IMG/VR virus record: IMGVR_UViG_3300033052_000032
Coordinates: 1-46,046 of that record
Length of the DNA: 46,046 bases
Reading direction: 5' to 3' (one strand)
DNA from: a virus
Position numbers and translations under genes: made by a program. The number at the start of each line of letters is the position of its first letter. The first letter of the stretch is position 1. The notes beneath the pieces were generated by a model. It was not told where the DNA came from and did no database searches. It saw only the letters and a list, made by a program, of their open reading frames with translations. Below are positions 1-6,212 of this stretch, one piece after another.

Positions 1-300
1 CGCGCGATTGCCTGTGAAGTTGCCCCGTAAATCCGATAGCGACATGTGCCGCGACGGTTCGCGCGCCGCTCAAATGCGGATCGAACACGCCGTCGATGAG
101 CCCGGAGGACTGCACGGCGTATCAAACCTCAACCACTTCGCAGACGTCCCAAAGCCCACGTCGAATAGTGCCCGATTACTTGCTATGAAGGAGAGATGGA
201 GATGGCGAAATCTTGCAGAAAACGGGAGCCAAATAGGACTGCAAGATAAAAGCCGTGCCAGCTGCGGGCCCGAGATGGTCGGTTTTAAGCCGCTTTGAGC

Positions 301-371
301 GTATGGCACTGCGCAAAAATGCCATACCCAGCGCGCGAAACGGCGCGCAGCCGCGCGCGTTTCGTATGGCA
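301..371. repeat. GTATGGCA repeats and nested inverted repeat in a gene-free stretch
   Basis: Positions 1-376 hold no gene I can support. The only structure is here: GTATGGCA at 301-308, its inverse TGCCATAC at 320-327 and another GTATGGCA near 364. The outer arms also enclose CGAAACG and CGTTTCG, giving a nested hairpin of about 50 nt. It lies just downstream of the minus-strand gene ending at 377, so it could act as a terminator for that gene. There is no clear T-run, so an operator or recombination site is equally possible. Confidence 0.4.
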
Positions 372-376
372 TTCGG

Positions 377-1309
377 CTAATTAGGGCGAATTGAAGCGTT
401 TGCTTCGAGTGCGGCGATCCGCTCCGAACAGATTGCGTGGACGGCGCGACTTAGCTCCTCGACGCAGCCGCCGAGCCACGCCAGCTCCTCTTCGGTGATC
501 CGGTAATGCTTCGAATAGCGGGCCTTCACATAGGCCTCTTTCAGCTTCTCAAATCGCGCCCGATCTTCGCGGCGTTCGCGCGGCCAGGCATCGACTAGCC
601 GCATGTCGATCCGCTCGGCCTGAGTGCGCAGAAAGGCGAGATTGTGGACATGCGGGGTATAGAAGGTGCAGACCAAGAGGACACAGTGATAAAGGCGCTC
701 AGTCGCCTGATGCATGTCGAAGGCAGCCTTTTTAAGCCAGCCTTGCGATATTGAATGCATTGCCGAGCCGTGGAATTGTCCGGCGGTAGGATACCATTCC
801 TCGTAATATTCTCGCGCCATCGCCAACGCCTGCTCGGGTGTTTTCGGCTTTGGTGTGTGGAGCGGCTTGTCGTCATATCCGTAGAGCGCGATCCCATCAC
901 GCGCGACGTCCATGAAGAAATAGCGCCCGTGCGCGAGCCCATCGTTCACCTCCTGCAAGGTATGAACAATGAAGTTCACTGGCGTCTTGAGCGTCTTGTC
1001 GATGGCGAGTTCGCGGATGAGCCGGTCTTCAAGCTTCTCCCAGAAATCGACCTTCTCGGTGAGCCGCTTGTCGTTGACGATGATGAGCAGGTCGAAATCC
1101 GAGCGATAGCCCTTGGCCGTATGCGGTTCATCGACCCAGCCGCCGCGCGCATAGCTGCCATAAAGGATGATCTTGTCGATCCGGCCCTTCTTCTTCCAGC
1201 CCATCGTGCCGAGCGCGATGGCATCCTCGAACTCTTCGAAGACAATCGCTTTCACGCGTTCGAGCTCGCGCTGTTTGTTGGCAGGAAGATGATCGAGGTC
1301 GGTTTTCAT
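377..1309 (-). CDS. Nucleotidyltransferase-HEPN fusion protein
   Basis: About 310 residues from the ATG at 1309; a TTG at 1348 would add 13. The N-terminal half has a minimal nucleotidyltransferase (MNT) core: GSYARG followed about 15 residues later by SDFDLLI, giving two metal-binding aspartates. The C-terminal half is a helical HEPN-like domain with Arg and His in RYSKHY. Separate MNT and HEPN proteins form toxin-antitoxin pairs in which the MNT modifies and silences the HEPN RNase. Fused forms are common in Proteobacteria, and their function is less clear. It is followed upstream by an integrase cluster on the same strand, which fits cargo of a mobile element. A role in defence or stress is inference. 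Confidence 0.75.
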   Translation of the reverse strand: MKTDLDHLPANKQRELERVKAIVFEEFEDAIALGTMGWKKKGRIDKIILYGSYARGGWVDEPHTAKGYRSDFDLLIIVNDKRLTEKVDFWEKLEDRLIRELAIDKTLKTPVNFIVHTLQEVNDGLAHGRYFFMDVARDGIALYGYDDKPLHTPKPKTPEQALAMAREYYEEWYPTAGQFHGSAMHSISQGWLKKAAFDMHQATERLYHCVLLVCTFYTPHVHNLAFLRTQAERIDMRLVDAWPRERREDRARFEKLKEAYVKARYSKHYRITEEELAWLGGCVEELSRAVHAICSERIAALEANASIRPN

Positions 1310-1361
1310 CGCTGGCGGCACCCTGTCGGCGCGGCGGCTGCTTGGCAAGGTCTAGGCGACT

Positions 1362-1610
1362 TTATGGCCGCCAGAATTGCCACCACCTACGGTTCTTTCT
1401 GTAGACCGATTGGGCAATGACCCGCAAACTGCGGATCATCGCTTCCTCGACTTCTACGACGCTAACGCCATGGCGCTCGGCAAGCTGGCGATAGCTAAGC
1501 TCCTCGACCCGGTGGCCGAGGAAGATGGCGCGGTCCGCCTCGTCGATCCGATCGACGGCGCGCTCATATTGGCGGAGCAGGTGGCGCCGCGCGCGGGCGT
1601 AGCGGCTCAT
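1362..1610 (-). CDS. Small sigma region 4-like HTH protein
   Basis: This 82-residue protein starts at the ATG at 1610, which overlaps the integrase stop as ATGA (1607-1610), so the two are translationally coupled. Its centre reads like sigma-70 region 4: AIFLGHRVEELSYRQLAERH followed by GVSVVEVEEAMIRSL, a helix-turn-helix. There is no region 2, so it cannot act as a complete sigma factor alone. The C-terminus ends in a Trp- and Arg-rich tail. Such short region 4-like proteins are frequent in sphingomonad genomes. It may regulate the integrase or its element, but nothing in the sequence shows its target. Confidence 0.7.
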   Translation of the reverse strand: MSRYARARRHLLRQYERAVDRIDEADRAIFLGHRVEELSYRQLAERHGVSVVEVEEAMIRSLRVIAQSVYRKNRRWWQFWRP

Positions 1611-2770
1611 CGCTTCCTCCCGTCGCAATAGTTCGCCCAATCCTCCATCATGAGGCGGCGCTTTTCGAGGAGATTGCCACGCCGGTAGGCGGCCTCGACC
1701 TTGTTGGCGACAGTATGGGCGAGCGCGGCCTCGGCAACGTCGCTGGGGTGGTTCGTTTCCTCGCTCACCCAATCACGGAAGGACGAGCGGAACCCATGCG
1801 CCGTGTACGGCTCGCCCATTTCCTTGAGCAGCTTGGTCAACGTTTGATCCGACAGCGGCCGATTGCGCCGCATGCCGGGAAAGACAAGATCACAGCCCTT
1901 GATACGCAACCGCGCGCACCGCTCGACGATGCGCAGCGGGCGGCGGGTGAGGGGAACCACATGCTCCCGATATGCCTTCATGCGATCCTTGGAGAGCTTC
2001 CACAGGCCCTTTTCGAGGTCGAACTCTCCCCACGTCGAGCCACGAACCTCGCCCGACCGGGCGGCGGTGAAAATCGCAAATTCGAGCGCGAGGCGACTGA
2101 ACGATTCCCGCTCGCGCAGTCGCTGCACGAAGGCGGGCACATCTTCATAGGGCATCGCCGCGAAATGATTGTCGCGGCGGGGCTGGCGGGGCAGGCCTTT
2201 CGTAATCGCGCGCATCGGGGCATCGGTCTCGCGATAGCCCGATGCGTATGCCCAATCGAGGACGGCGCCGACGCGCTGGCGAACGCGTCGCGCCGTCTCG
2301 GGCTTGGCGAGCCAGATTTCCGCGAGCAGGTCGCGGATCATAGGACCGTTGATCTGATCGACCTTGAATTTGCCGATGTGCGGAAACGCGTAGAGTTCGA
2401 GCGTCCGCGTCCACTGGGCGTGATGCTTGCCGTTGCGCCATGTCTTCGAATGAATCTCGTAGGTCTTGGCGGCGGCTTCAATGAAGGTCGGCACCGCCTG
2501 CCGCTTGCGCCGCTCGAAATGCGGGTCGATGCCGATCTCGACCTGCTCCCGAATTTCCTGCGCCAGCTCGCGAGCCTGCGCCAGACTGACCTTCTGGCAA
2601 CTGCCAAGGCCGAAGTCCCGGCGCACACCGTCCTTCTGTACCCGGCACACCCAACTGCTGGTGCCTCCCGGTCGATCGAGCCGGACGAGTCCGTCGCCAA
2701 GGCTGACCCGGCGCTGTTTGTCCTTGGGCTTCGCGAGCCCGTTCGAAGTGCGTTTCATCCCTTGAATCAT
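1607..2770 (-). CDS. Tyrosine recombinase (P4-type integrase) of the left element
   Basis: About 387 residues from the ATG at 2770; a second in-frame ATG is at 2758. Upstream in-frame codons run through inverted repeats likely to be binding sites, so I prefer the shorter start. The N-terminus resembles the DUF4102 arm-binding domain of P4-type integrases (SLGDGLVRLD, then FGLGSCQKVSLAQAREL). The catalytic domain shows Arg in AARSGEVRGSTW, the H-x-x-R box in HGFRSSFRDW, and the late His and Tyr in LAHTVANKVEAAYRRG. It should insert its element at a tRNA 3' end. Its 5' end points at the tRNA-Ser core copy about 130 bp away, which suggests the same target tRNA as the prophage. Confidence 0.9.
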   Translation of the reverse strand: MIQGMKRTSNGLAKPKDKQRRVSLGDGLVRLDRPGGTSSWVCRVQKDGVRRDFGLGSCQKVSLAQARELAQEIREQVEIGIDPHFERRKRQAVPTFIEAAAKTYEIHSKTWRNGKHHAQWTRTLELYAFPHIGKFKVDQINGPMIRDLLAEIWLAKPETARRVRQRVGAVLDWAYASGYRETDAPMRAITKGLPRQPRRDNHFAAMPYEDVPAFVQRLRERESFSRLALEFAIFTAARSGEVRGSTWGEFDLEKGLWKLSKDRMKAYREHVVPLTRRPLRIVERCARLRIKGCDLVFPGMRRNRPLSDQTLTKLLKEMGEPYTAHGFRSSFRDWVSEETNHPSDVAEAALAHTVANKVEAAYRRGNLLEKRRLMMEDWANYCDGRKR

Positions 2771-2778
2771 AAGATTTA

Positions 2779-2819
2779 GTCCCACATTGGCAAAAATGTC
2801 GGACTGGACGATGTGGGAC
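2779..2819. promoter_or_regulatory. Candidate binding sites upstream of the left integrase
   Basis: GTCCCACAT at 2779-2787 is the exact inverse of ATGTGGGAC at 2811-2819, and ATGTCGGAC at 2796-2804 matches eight of nine bases. The three sites lie between the integrase start and the tRNA-Ser core. This fits arm-type integrase sites or an autoregulatory operator. Confidence 0.4.
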
Positions 2820-2901
2820 GCACAGGGATACGAAGCGCCCTTCAAACCCGCAGCTAAGCTGGGGTCTTGGGGACGGTTCGGGAGAGAGTGGGATTAGAAC
2901 T

Positions 2902-2916
2902 TGGCGGAGCGGGAGG
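2902..2916. repeat. Left attachment core (copy of the tRNA-Ser 3' end)
   Basis: The 15 bases TGGCGGAGCGGGAGG are identical to the 3' end of the tRNA-Ser gene at 45809-45823, in the same orientation. Identity stops abruptly on both sides. It marks the left junction of the prophage and also sits next to the 5' end of the other integrase. A random exact match of this length in the window is very unlikely, on the order of one in ten thousand. Confidence 0.75.
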
Positions 2917-2943
2917 CCATTGAATTGAGCTATTTTGGCGTTG

Positions 2944-3231
2944 TTATTGCGTGATAAATTCTAAGCGATCTTCTCGTGTACCATGGATTATACCATGGAT
3001 ATGAAATTCACCCCTTCCCGATCCAAAACGGGACGGGGGTTTTCGGATAATCAGCCCGGGATAGATAGCGGGCATGTCCTCGCAGATCACCTTGCGGATC
3101 GTCGGTGTCCAGTTCCCGAACATGAGGGGGTGAGCCGCCGCTTCGCCGTCGGTTTGCAGCGTCCAGGTGATCCGGTCGAGCTGCCCTTTGAGCCCGACTC
3201 GACCGATCTCGGCACCACCAAAAAAGAAAAC
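2944..3231 (-). pseudogene. Open frame without a good start, possible gene remnant
   Basis: A minus-strand frame stays open for 95 codons with a protein-like composition: VGLKGQLDRITWTLQTDGEA, then an ATG at 3123 leading into FGNWTPTIRKVICEDMPAIY. It opens straight after a stop inside the operator repeat at 3229 and has no start codon with a ribosome site before 3123. The last 20 or so residues run across the arm-type sites, so the natural C-terminus may also be lost. I do not recognise the family. It could be a fragment stranded at the prophage edge, or a 59-residue gene starting at 3123. Confidence 0.35.
2978..2997 (+). promoter_or_regulatory. Left arm-type integrase sites
   Basis: GTACCATG at 2978-2985 and ATACCATG at 2990-2997 are direct repeats 12 bp apart. 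The same octamer occurs four times at the right end near the prophage integrase (45654-45806). Finding it only at the two ends fits arm-type binding sites. Confidence 0.5.
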
Positions 3232-3275
3232 TCAGTTTGCAAACCGCTTGACGGATGCAAACTGAGTTGTTATTC
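3229..3275 (+). promoter_or_regulatory. Promoter with paired operator for the left lysogenic cassette
   Basis: AACTCAGTTTGCA at 3229-3241 is perfectly inverted at 3256-3268 (TGCAAACTGAGTT) with a 14-nt spacer. Between the arms lies TTGACG (3248-3253), with a TATTCC-like -10 about 17 nt later. The arms flank the -35, so a bound dimer would block this rightward promoter. The XRE protein encoded downstream is the natural candidate to bind here. Confidence 0.5.
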
Positions 3276-3338
3276 CTTCTCTTGTCGGACGGAGAAGGAA
3301 CCCACCCGATCCCGCCGACAAACCCGAAAGGAAAGAGA

Positions 3339-3401
3339 ATGCAATTCTCGATCCGGCTCCGGGTTTGGAAAGTGACCTTTAGCTTCACAATCCAAGCCTA
3401 A
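3339..3401 (+). CDS. Possible 20-residue micropeptide
   Basis: An ATG at 3339 follows the purine-rich site AAAGGAAAGAGA and opens a 20-codon frame, MQFSIRLRVWKVTFSFTIQA, ending in TAA. Alternating hydrophobic and basic residues suggest a beta or amphipathic peptide. It lies between the operator promoter and a strong hairpin, so it could be a leader peptide for attenuation as well as a product. Length alone gives little support. Confidence 0.35.
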   Translation: MQFSIRLRVWKVTFSFTIQA

Positions 3402-3406
3402 GAGCC

Positions 3407-3434
3407 CCCGCCCCGGTCTAGCCACCGGGGCGGG
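3407..3434 (+). terminator. Strong GC hairpin between micropeptide and downstream genes
   Basis: CCCGCCCCGGT (3407-3417) pairs perfectly with ACCGGGGCGGG (3424-3434) around a 6-nt loop. No T-run follows on the plus strand, so termination is uncertain. It could be an attenuator or RNA-stability element in front of the gene at 3461. Confidence 0.4.
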
Positions 3435-3460
3435 ATAGGGTGCAAGATAAGGTCATACCG

Positions 3461-3619
3461 ATGACGATGCAAGTTGCGGGCGACAGCGCTCCTGCGCCCG
3501 TCCATATTGTTGAAGTCCGCGAAGCCCATGGCAGCGACTTCTATGTGTACATCGGCGACAAGCTCGTCCGCGTCTGCCCATCGGCGGGAATGGCGGCGGA
3601 AGTCGCAGCAGGGATTTGA
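3461..3619 (+). CDS. Small hypothetical protein upstream of the XRE regulator
   Basis: A 52-residue frame opens at the ATG at 3461 after AAGATAAGGTC and ends 4 nt before the next gene. Its sequence (VHIVEVREAHGSDFYVYIGD, then KLVRVCPSAGMAAEVAAGI) looks like a small beta-beta-alpha fold. Spacing and strand make it co-transcribed with the XRE gene at 3624. I do not recognise a family. It may modulate the regulator or be a host-affecting lysogenic gene. Confidence 0.5.
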   Translation: MTMQVAGDSAPAPVHIVEVREAHGSDFYVYIGDKLVRVCPSAGMAAEVAAGI

Positions 3620-3623
3620 GATT

Positions 3624-4136
3624 ATGGACGGAAAGCAATTGAAAGCCGCCCGGCAGGAGCTTGGCCTGACCCAAGGCGAACTCGCCGAGCGACTCGGCCT
3701 GACCCCGCAATTCATTGGCATGATGGAGCGCGACGAGAAGCCGATCGAGGTCCGAACGGCCCTTGCCGTGCGACAGGTGTTCAATGAAGACTCTCGGCCT
3801 TGGGGCGCGATGGATCGCGGGGACGTCGACGGCGACATTGCCTTGGCGAATGCAATGATCATCTGGGATGAATCGGCGTCGCCGAGGATCCGGGTCGTGT
3901 GGCACCCCGACCAAGACAATCTGGACTATTCGTCATCCATGGGTGCCTGCGAGCAGGGATGGCAGGATGGGGGCACGCCCGGTCAGCTTCTTCGGCTGTT
4001 GAGCTACGTGCCCTACTGGACCATTCTCGAAGGCATAGACCCGCGAGAGGTTCATGACGCGCTCTGGGTCATCCCCGAATATCGCAACGCCGTGGCATAT
4101 GACTTCGCGATCGAGAAGGGCGTGGCGCGCGGCTGA
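3624..4136 (+). CDS. XRE-family transcriptional regulator
   Basis: This 170-residue protein starts at the ATG at 3624, 4 nt after the previous stop. An N-terminal XRE helix-turn-helix spans about residues 5-40: LKAARQELGLTQGELAERLG, then LTPQFIGMMERDEKPI. The remaining 120 residues (NAMIIWDESASPRIRVVWHP, later DALWVIPEYR) are not a peptidase fold I know and may sense a ligand or dimerise. It is on the plus strand, opposite to the late genes, behind the operator-bearing promoter at 3229. It is therefore probably expressed in the lysogen and autoregulated. It could be a second immunity regulator or a controller of host genes. Confidence 0.8.
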   Translation: MDGKQLKAARQELGLTQGELAERLGLTPQFIGMMERDEKPIEVRTALAVRQVFNEDSRPWGAMDRGDVDGDIALANAMIIWDESASPRIRVVWHPDQDNLDYSSSMGACEQGWQDGGTPGQLLRLLSYVPYWTILEGIDPREVHDALWVIPEYRNAVAYDFAIEKGVARG

Positions 4137-4142
4137 CTCACA

Positions 4143-4170
4143 AAGGACGTCGGAGCGATCCGACGTCCTT
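4143..4170. terminator. Terminator hairpin between convergent genes
   Basis: AAGGACGTCGGA (4143-4154) pairs with TCCGACGTCCTT (4159-4170) around a 4-nt loop. It lies between the plus-strand XRE gene and the end of the minus-strand late operon, where it can serve either direction, although the T-run is short. Confidence 0.6.
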
Positions 4171-4233
4171 CATCACCCCCCCCCGGTGTTTATAAATCCC
4201 CGCGCCCCATGCGCCCCCGCGATGTTCGTTGAT

Positions 4234-4503
4234 TTAGCAGGCCGATGTCGCGGCGTTCAGCGCGTCGGAATAGTTGAGCCGCGCCAGCGCTTGGGCGGCC
4301 ATGATCTCGGCGCGCTGCTTGTGCGATAGCGAGTCCCACTGCTCGGCGGTCAGGGTCTGGTTGATCGGCGTCACCGCTTCCGGTTTCGTGGACGCGCATT
4401 TCTGAACGACGGGCACCGATACCGTCTTGATCGTCTCTTTCGTGACCACGCGCGGCCCGCAGGCGGTCAGGAACGTGGCGGCGAGCAAAAGGAGCCAGCG
4501 CAT
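4234..4503 (-). CDS. Outer-membrane spanin subunit (Rz1-like lipoprotein)
   Basis: An 89-residue lipoprotein whose ATG at 4503 shares a base with the i-spanin stop (TGATG). The N-terminus is a typical lipoprotein signal, MRWLLLLAATFLTACGPR, with lipobox LTAC and the acylated Cys about residue 15. The mature part is a short helical chain with one further Cys near the start (VVQKCAS) and one at the C-terminus. O-spanins span the periplasm with the i-spanin and fuse inner and outer membranes as the last lysis step. Its place after endolysin and i-spanin supports this. It is more a separate neighbour than an embedded Rz1. Confidence 0.75.
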   Translation of the reverse strand: MRWLLLLAATFLTACGPRVVTKETIKTVSVPVVQKCASTKPEAVTPINQTLTAEQWDSLSHKQRAEIMAAQALARLNYSDALNAATSAC

Positions 4504-4970
4504 CAGAAACCCTCCCTGTAGAGCGTATTTAGAGCCTCGTCGGCTTCCCTGATCTGCGCCCAGCAATCGGCGCGGTCGCCGGGATCGAGCGCATCGTCGC
4601 GCAGGCGCGCGATCAGGCTGTCCCGCTTCCGGTTGAGTGCGGAGACCTTGGCGGACAGTTCGGCATTTTCGGCCTGCAGGCGCTTCGTTTCCGCGCCCAT
4701 CGCATCGATCGTGCCCGATTGCAGTTCAGCCGTGTTCTTCCAGCCGGTGAGTGAAGCGTCGAGCGCATCGATTTGCGCCGGCACGTCCTGCCATGACAGC
4801 TTGGGATTGTCGGCCGCCTCGCGCACGGCGACGAGCACGGCGGTCGCTTCATTCGATAGCTCGCCATACTTATCCTTCCAGACGCCCCATTTGTGCCAGC
4901 AGAGAGCGGCGAAGATCGCGAGCAGGATCGCGAGACCACCGCGAATGCCGATGATGCGCAGGAAAGCCAT
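4503..4970 (-). CDS. Inner-membrane spanin subunit (Rz-like)
   Basis: A 155-residue protein from the ATG at 4970, which overlaps the endolysin stop as TGATG; an earlier ATG at 4991 lies within the endolysin gene. One N-terminal transmembrane segment (IIGIRGGLAILLAIFAALCW) is followed by a long periplasmic helical region. That region includes a coiled coil around ETKRLQAENAELSAKVSALN. One N-terminal anchor plus a coiled coil is the i-spanin plan. It should pair with the lipoprotein encoded next to bridge the periplasm during lysis. A Cys near the C-terminus (RADCWAQ) could form a disulfide. Confidence 0.75.
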   Translation of the reverse strand: MAFLRIIGIRGGLAILLAIFAALCWHKWGVWKDKYGELSNEATAVLVAVREAADNPKLSWQDVPAQIDALDASLTGWKNTAELQSGTIDAMGAETKRLQAENAELSAKVSALNRKRDSLIARLRDDALDPGDRADCWAQIREADEALNTLYREGF

Positions 4971-5500
4971 CACCGCAGCCCCGTCAGGCAAACGGCAATC
5001 TCGTCACGGCGGCGGTTCGCGAGCCCGCGAATCTCTTTCCCGCCCGCGTAACGCCACGCATAGAAGGCGTTGCACCCCCCGCGCCAGTCGCCCGCGATGA
5101 AGCGTCGCGCGACCGTCGAGCGGCAAAAGCCCGACGTCCCGATGTTATAGGCAAGGCTCACCGAAGCCGCGAGCTGCGCCTGACGCTCGGGAGCGCGCAG
5201 GCCCGGCACGCATTTGACGATGGGCGCGGCATGGTCGGCGATCTGCTGGTAAAGCCGGTCGGTGCATTCGGCGTCGCTGACCCGCTTGCCCATCGTGACA
5301 TTGCGCGTGTCGCCATAGCAGACGGTCGGCACGCCCACGATATCGCGATAGGGGTCGTTGCGCTTCCCCTCCCATGTCGCGATCAGCGGGGCGGCGAGCG
5401 CAAGAGCGCTGGCGCCGACAACGGCGATGGCGCTCTTCTTCGCCGACGACCCCGCCTGCGGATCGGTCATCGGCTGGATGCGGTCATTCCTTTGCGGCAT
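4970..5500 (-). CDS. SAR endolysin (T4-type lysozyme, GH24)
   Basis: A 176-residue muramidase that cuts the glycan strands of peptidoglycan. The catalytic triad is spaced exactly as in T4 lysozyme: E44 in ATWEG, D53 in PYRD, T59 in GVPT. In front lies a weak, Ala-rich hydrophobic segment (residues about 23-42, AIAVVGASALALAAPLIA) with few strongly hydrophobic residues. This is the signal-anchor-release type, which lets the enzyme be exported by Sec and stay tethered until the membrane depolarises. The start at 5500 has GGAG 6-7 nt upstream and overlaps the holin gene by 17 nt. Several Cys residues (C61, C98) could take part in activation by disulfide exchange, as in some SAR enzymes. Confidence 0.88.
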   Translation of the reverse strand: MPQRNDRIQPMTDPQAGSSAKKSAIAVVGASALALAAPLIATWEGKRNDPYRDIVGVPTVCYGDTRNVTMGKRVSDAECTDRLYQQIADHAAPIVKCVPGLRAPERQAQLAASVSLAYNIGTSGFCRSTVARRFIAGDWRGGCNAFYAWRYAGGKEIRGLANRRRDEIAVCLTGLR

Positions 5501-5714
5501 TGATCTTCTCCTGCGTTTTCGGCTGCGCGGTCACGCGGGCGAGAAAAACGACGCCGAACAGCGCGCCGCCGACGACGATCTCGATCCAGTCGGGCACGGC
5601 CTCGCGGACGGCGTAGGGCATGAGCCCCCACGCGGTGAGGGCACTGAAGCCGACGCCGCTCGCCCATACGGAGGTGAAGCGCCACGCCTGGCGCCATTCG
5701 TCGATCAGGGTCAT
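5484..5714 (-). CDS. Holin-type small membrane protein
   Basis: A 76-residue protein whose start at 5714 overlaps the previous gene as ATGA. It begins with a short amphipathic stretch (IDEWRQAWRFTSVWASGVG) that continues into a first hydrophobic segment. A second transmembrane helix follows (WIEIVVGGALFGVVFLARV), then a charged tail. Two membrane helices and the WRQAWRF-type start match a common phage holin family (DUF7940-like, recalled from memory). With a SAR endolysin next door it probably depolarises the membrane and so releases the enzyme, rather than forming large holes. Confidence 0.7.
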   Translation of the reverse strand: MTLIDEWRQAWRFTSVWASGVGFSALTAWGLMPYAVREAVPDWIEIVVGGALFGVVFLARVTAQPKTQEKINAAKE

Positions 5715-6013
5715 TTTCGCTTCTCCAATGCGAGGTCGAGCTTGGTTTCGATGCGCGCGAGGCGGTCGTTGGCCAGACTGGCGCCGCGATCCTGACTGTC
5801 GGCACGCTGCTCCAGCTTTTCGATGCGGGTGTTCGCCGTCGCCACGTCGCTGCGCAGCGACCCCGCCCCGAACACGATGCCGACGATCGACAGACTGAGT
5901 GCCATCCATGCTGGCCAACTGGCGCGCTGCTTGCCCTGTTCGGCCTTCCAGGCTTCGAATAATTGATACGCGACGATGCGGACTTGCGCAGCGTTGCCAG
6001 GGTCTGTGTTCAA
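5711..6013 (-). CDS. Membrane-anchored coiled-coil protein of the lysis cassette
   Basis: A 100-residue protein. I place the start at the TTG at 6013, which overlaps the previous stop as TTGA and has GGAGG 5 nt upstream. A more distal TTG at 6028 lacks such a site. It has one transmembrane segment (WMALSLSIVGIVFGAGSL) and a C-terminal helix rich in Arg, Glu and Leu (RIEKLEQRADSQDRGASLAN) likely to form a coiled coil. Small proteins of this plan between holin and tail genes can be antiholins or additional holins. The sequence alone does not say which. Confidence 0.65.
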   Translation of the reverse strand: MNTDPGNAAQVRIVAYQLFEAWKAEQGKQRASWPAWMALSLSIVGIVFGAGSLRSDVATANTRIEKLEQRADSQDRGASLANDRLARIETKLDLALEKRK

Positions 6014-6102
6014 CGAAACCTCCGCCAATAATAGAGACCGAGAAGAGCCAGGATCAGGCCAGCGAAGATCAGGAAGGCCGCGTCGGCCTGATCCGGTGTC
6101 AT
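6010..6102 (-). CDS. 30-residue single-span membrane protein
   Basis: This very short frame runs from the ATG at 6102 to the TGA at 6010. It is almost entirely one transmembrane helix, AAFLIFAGLILALLGLYYW, ending in a basic tail RRFR. Its stop overlaps the next start (TTGA), and its start overlaps a possible upstream stop as ATGA. Such tight coupling is the rule in this operon. Location suggests a lysis accessory such as an antiholin or pinholin-like peptide. Confidence 0.6.
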   Translation of the reverse strand: MTPDQADAAFLIFAGLILALLGLYYWRRFR

Positions 6103-6212
6103 GTCAGCGCCGGTCTGGATCGGTGAACGGCCGCTCTTTTGCGGGCGGATCGCCGGCGGGCGGGGGCGGCCAGGATGACGCACGGTGTTGAGCCCAGATC
6201 GACAATTTCCAT
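6099..6212 (-). CDS. Possible 37-residue basic protein
   Basis: The frame starts at the ATG at 6212, sharing a base with the stop of the DUF2829 gene (TGATG), and ends at 6099, overlapping the next gene as ATGA. It begins MEIVDLGSTPCVIL and then is Arg- and Ala-rich. Fit at both junctions is the main support. A competing frame in the same interval, starting at a TTG, gives a proline-rich peptide and ends just before the next ATG. Only one of the two is likely real. Confidence 0.4.
   Translation of the reverse strand: MEIVDLGSTPCVILAAPARRRSARKRAAVHRSRPALT

Larger units (their letters stand above)
1..2901. mobile_element. Right end of a second integrative element (partial)
   Basis: This stretch carries a tyrosine recombinase whose 5' end faces a 15-bp copy of the tRNA-Ser 3' end at 2902-2916. 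It also holds a sigma region 4-like gene and a nucleotidyltransferase-HEPN gene. The integrase has the same orientation and the same position relative to the core as the prophage integrase has to the tRNA at the right edge. The left end of the element lies outside the window, so its size and class are unknown. Alternatively this is degraded host or phage debris. Confidence 0.55.

Noticed and set aside
8-372. Open frames in the first 370 bases
   Set aside because: Both strands give unlikely compositions without ribosome sites, and one ends within the hairpin; I see no gene there.
2890-2900. GGGATTAGAAC as a second tRNA T-arm fragment next to the core
   Set aside because: It matches GGGATTCGAAC of the tRNA at ten of eleven bases, but it is short, out of register with the core and could be chance.
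2983-3388. Two overlapping open frames on opposite strands covering the operator
   Set aside because: They run through the arm sites and the inverted repeat and their sequences are Arg-, Pro- and Ser-rich shadows; only the third minus frame (2944-3231) looks protein-like.
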